Source: Thiobacillus sp.
GTDB lineage: Bacteria > Pseudomonadota > Gammaproteobacteria > Burkholderiales > Thiobacillaceae
DNA: 18,267 nucleotides
Direction of reading: 5' to 3'
Assembly (NCBI RefSeq): GCF_024708915.1
Contig: NZ_JANJXQ010000002.1
Coordinates: 1-18,267 of the forward strand
This document shows positions 16,616 to 18,267 of this stretch, one piece after another. A model generated the notes under the pieces. That model made no database searches. It was not told the origin of the DNA and saw only the letters and a list, made by a program, of their open reading frames with translations. The first letter of the stretch is position 1. Each line of letters starts with the position of its first letter. The position numbers and the translations under genes are program-made.

Positions 16616-16644
16616 AAAAAAAAACGGGGCGTCAAAACGCCACC
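16616..16644 (-). terminator. Intrinsic terminator overlapping the rubredoxin stop codon
   Basis: On the minus strand, GGTGGCGT and ACGCCCC pair (7 bp with one bulged T) around a TTTG loop, followed by G and nine T. The TGA stop of rubredoxin begins in the loop and ends in the descending arm. An alternative stem GCCCCG/CGGGGC encloses the T9 and would compete with it. Rubredoxin is therefore probably monocistronic. Confidence 0.7.
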
Positions 16645-16814
16645 ATCTCGAAATCCTCCTTGCGTGCGCCGCAATCCGGGCAGGTCCAGTTGATCGGCAC
16701 GTCCTCCCAGCGCGTGCCGGGTGGAATCCCGTCATCCGGCGCGCCGGCTTCTTCGCGATAAATCCAGCCGCAAATCAGGCACATCCAGCTTCTGTATTCG
16801 GGCGTTTCGGACAT
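16632..16814 (-). CDS. Rubredoxin
   Basis: A 60-residue small electron carrier with a single Fe(Cys)4 site: Cys12 and Cys15 (CLICGWIY) and Cys45 and Cys48 (CPDCGARKEDF). The canonical DDGIPPGTRWEDVP core sits between them. Length and motifs are standard, with a short N-terminal extension (MSETPEYRSW). It is cytoplasmic; its redox partner is not shown here. A rubredoxin gene beside pilG and divergent from thiD is, as I recall, a common betaproteobacterial arrangement. No Shine-Dalgarno sequence precedes the ATG. The only alternative in-frame start, Met11, would leave almost no residues before Cys12. It shares a 53-bp divergent promoter region with thiD. Confidence 0.96.
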   Translation of the reverse strand: MSETPEYRSWMCLICGWIYREEAGAPDDGIPPGTRWEDVPINWTCPDCGARKEDFEMVAF

Positions 16815-16833
16815 GGGAACAAGGGGAATCGGC

Positions 16834-16854
16834 TAAAATCGAGGCTTGATTTTA
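16834..16854. promoter_or_regulatory. Dyad with mirror-image -10-like elements between rubredoxin and thiD
   Basis: TAAAATC-N7-GATTTTA is a perfect 7-bp inverted repeat. It places a TAAAAT (-10-like, 5 of 6) on each strand, giving predicted leaders of about 22 nt for thiD and 28 nt for rubredoxin. No good -35 element is visible on either side. It could be an overlapping divergent promoter or an operator. Confidence 0.35.
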
Positions 16855-16867
16855 AAGCAGTGACGTC

Positions 16868-17710
16868 ATGCCGCCTATTTTCACCCCCAAACCCTCCCCC
16901 CCGTTGGTGCTCAGCTTTGCCGCGTCCGACCCCACCGGGGGCGCAGGCATCCAGGCCGATCTGCTGACGCTGGCCAGCATGGGTTGTCATCCGCTGTCGG
17001 TGATCACTGCGCTGACCGTGCAGGACACCGCGGGTATCGATGAAATACTGGTGATCGATTCCGAATGGGTCATGGATCAGGCGCGCATGCTGCTGGAAGA
17101 CGTCCCGGTCGCGGCGTTCAAGCTGGGCATGCTGGGCAGCCCCGAATCGATCGCGGTCATCGCCGAAATCCTTGCCGACTACCCGGATATCCCGGTCATC
17201 CTCGACCCGGTGCTGGCGTCCGGACGCGGCGACGAACTCGCCACCGACGACATGATCGCCGCGATGCGCGACATGCTGATCCCGCAAACCACCGTGCTCA
17301 CCCCCAACAGCCACGAAGCGCGGCGGCTGGCGCTGTTCGAATCGGACGATGACGATATGGATCTCGCCGCCTGCGCCAAGCACCTGATCGACCTGGGCTG
17401 CGAATATGTGCTGGTGACCGGCACCCATGAAACCACACCGCGCGTGCTCAACAGCCTGTACAGCGTCGACGGCCACGTGCAGACCGATGCCTGGGACCGC
17501 CTGCCCGGCAGCTATCACGGTTCCGGCTGCACCCTCGCCTCGGCCATCGCGGCCACCCTGGCGTATGGCCAGGAGGTGCCGCAGGCGGTGCGCGACGCGC
17601 AGAACTTCACCTACGAAACGCTCAAGGCCGCTTTCCGCCCCGGCATGGGGCAATACATCCCCGAGCGTTTCTTCTGGGCGCAGGATGCGCAGACGGAAGG
17701 CAATGCCTGA
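16868..17710 (+). CDS. thiD: Hydroxymethylpyrimidine/phosphomethylpyrimidine kinase ThiD
   Basis: A 280-residue cytoplasmic kinase of the ribokinase-like fold that phosphorylates HMP to HMP-P and then HMP-PP for thiamine synthesis. The N-terminal substrate motif SDPTGGAGIQADL (residues 20-32) is present. ITALTVQDTAGI follows, then KLGMLGSPESIAVI and the PVILDPVLASGRGDEL strand with its conserved D-P-V. The catalytic anion-hole motif HGSGCTLASAIA carries Cys221. The length fits, with an ~12-residue proline-rich N-terminal extension. The protein has an acidic ESDDDDMD insert around 158-165. thiE follows after 8 bp, so the two are co-transcribed. No TPP riboswitch-like leader fits in the short upstream gap. 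Confidence 0.95.
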   Translation: MPPIFTPKPSPPLVLSFAASDPTGGAGIQADLLTLASMGCHPLSVITALTVQDTAGIDEILVIDSEWVMDQARMLLEDVPVAAFKLGMLGSPESIAVIAEILADYPDIPVILDPVLASGRGDELATDDMIAAMRDMLIPQTTVLTPNSHEARRLALFESDDDDMDLAACAKHLIDLGCEYVLVTGTHETTPRVLNSLYSVDGHVQTDAWDRLPGSYHGSGCTLASAIAATLAYGQEVPQAVRDAQNFTYETLKAAFRPGMGQYIPERFFWAQDAQTEGNA

Positions 17711-17718
17711 CTTCCGCC

Positions 17719-18267
17719 ATGCTTGAATTCCCGGGCGGCATCTATGCCATCACCGCGGCAACCGCCGACACCGAACGGCTGCTGAGCCAGGTCGAGGCCG
17801 CGCTCGCAGGCGGCGCAGCGGCCGTGCAATACCGCGACAAATCGGCCGACGTCGCGCGCCGGCATGAGCAGGCAAGCGAACTCGTCGCGCTGTGCCGCCG
17901 CTTCGGCGTGCCGCTGATCGTCAACGACGACCTGCGGCTGGCCGACCTGACGGATGCCGACGGTGTGCACCTGGGACGCGACGACGGCAGCCTGCGCGAG
18001 GCGCGCATCATTCTCGGCCGCGGCAAGTTCATCGGCACCTCGTGCTACCAAAGCCTCGAACTGGCACAGGCGGCGCAGGCCGTGGGTGTCGACTACGTCG
18101 CCTTCGGCAGTTTCTTTCCGTCGTCCACCAAGCCTGCAGCCGCGCGGGCCGATACGGCTTTGCTGCGCGAAGCGGCCCGCGCCCTGTCCGTCCCGATCGT
18201 CGCCATCGGCGGCATCACGCCGGCCAATGCGCCCGCTTTGCTGGATGCCGGCGCCGACAGCCTCGCC
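17719..18267 (+). CDS. thiE: Thiamine phosphate synthase ThiE, N-terminal part (3' truncated by window)
   Basis: ThiE is a TIM-barrel enzyme that joins HMP-PP and thiazole phosphate to give thiamine phosphate, the step after ThiD. 183 codons from the ATG are open to the window edge, about 85-90% of a typical ~210-residue protein. Family motifs appear in order: AVQYRDKS, PLIVNDDLRLA, ADGVHLGRDD, IGTSCYQS, DYVAFGSFFPSSTKP (the pyrophosphate and thiazole binding loop) and VAIGGITPAN. The spacing to thiD is 8 bp. Nothing appears disrupted. Confidence 0.95.
   Translation, partial: MLEFPGGIYAITAATADTERLLSQVEAALAGGAAAVQYRDKSADVARRHEQASELVALCRRFGVPLIVNDDLRLADLTDADGVHLGRDDGSLREARIILGRGKFIGTSCYQSLELAQAAQAVGVDYVAFGSFFPSSTKPAAARADTALLREAARALSVPIVAIGGITPANAPALLDAGADSLA

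Noticed and set aside
16861..16868. TGACGTCA palindrome at the thiD start
   Set aside because: It is an 8-bp palindrome overlapping the start codon, with no second copy. Chance occurrence is likely, and the CRE resemblance is eukaryotic and not relevant.
16868..17710. TPP riboswitch expected before the thiamine genes
   Set aside because: Only 53 bp separate rubredoxin and thiD, and no THI-box-like sequence is visible there, so there is no room for the aptamer.

Overview
The window is GC-rich chromosomal DNA with dense coding. It most likely comes from a betaproteobacterium of the Nitrosomonadales / Thiobacillus-Sulfuricella type. That placement is inferred from gene content and order: hslU, a rubredoxin gene beside thiD-thiE, a pilGHIJL cluster, and a diheme cytochrome c fused to DUF302. 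No rRNA, tRNA, CRISPR array, insertion sequence or phage gene was seen.

Layout. 1-981 (+): the 3' end of hslU, then a four-helix UPF0114 membrane protein. 1024-2528 (-): a two-gene operon encoding an exported diheme cytochrome c fused to a DUF302 domain, and an exported stand-alone DUF302 protein. 2529-2796: a divergent, partly AT-rich control region. 2797-4629 (+): a soluble helical-repeat (TPR-like) protein ending in a strong intrinsic terminator. 4855-5910 (+): a conserved-looking cytoplasmic protein of unknown function, preceded by a leader rich in inverted repeats. 5923-15361 (-): the type IV pilus chemosensory operon pilG-pilH-pilI-pilJ-pilL, whose last gene is a 1958-residue multi-Hpt CheA-type kinase. 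15543-16448 (-): a separately transcribed exported 301-residue protein with a DUF302-like look. 16632-16814 (-): rubredoxin. 16868 onward (+): thiD and the 5' part of thiE for thiamine synthesis.

How the parts work together. PilJ (receptor), PilI (CheW adaptor), PilL (histidine kinase) and the PilG and PilH response regulators form a Pil-Chp pathway controlling pilus extension and retraction, or cAMP-type outputs. No methyltransferase (PilK/CheR) or methylesterase (ChpB/CheB) gene is present here, because pilL ends against a convergent gene. ThiD and ThiE act in successive steps of thiamine phosphate synthesis. The second theme is exported redox or DUF302 proteins: two clear DUF302 domains and one probable relative. 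Both promoter regions of these loci carry a similar 6-2-6 AT-rich dyad (TYAATA-N2-TATTRA), which suggests, but does not prove, a common regulator.

The most notable observations are that shared dyad, the cysteine pair kept in the cytochrome-fused DUF302 but lost in its stand-alone neighbour, an A10 slippage-prone tract inside pilL, a sigma-28 (FliA)-like promoter in front of pilG, and the loss of key residues in several of PilL's phosphotransfer modules.
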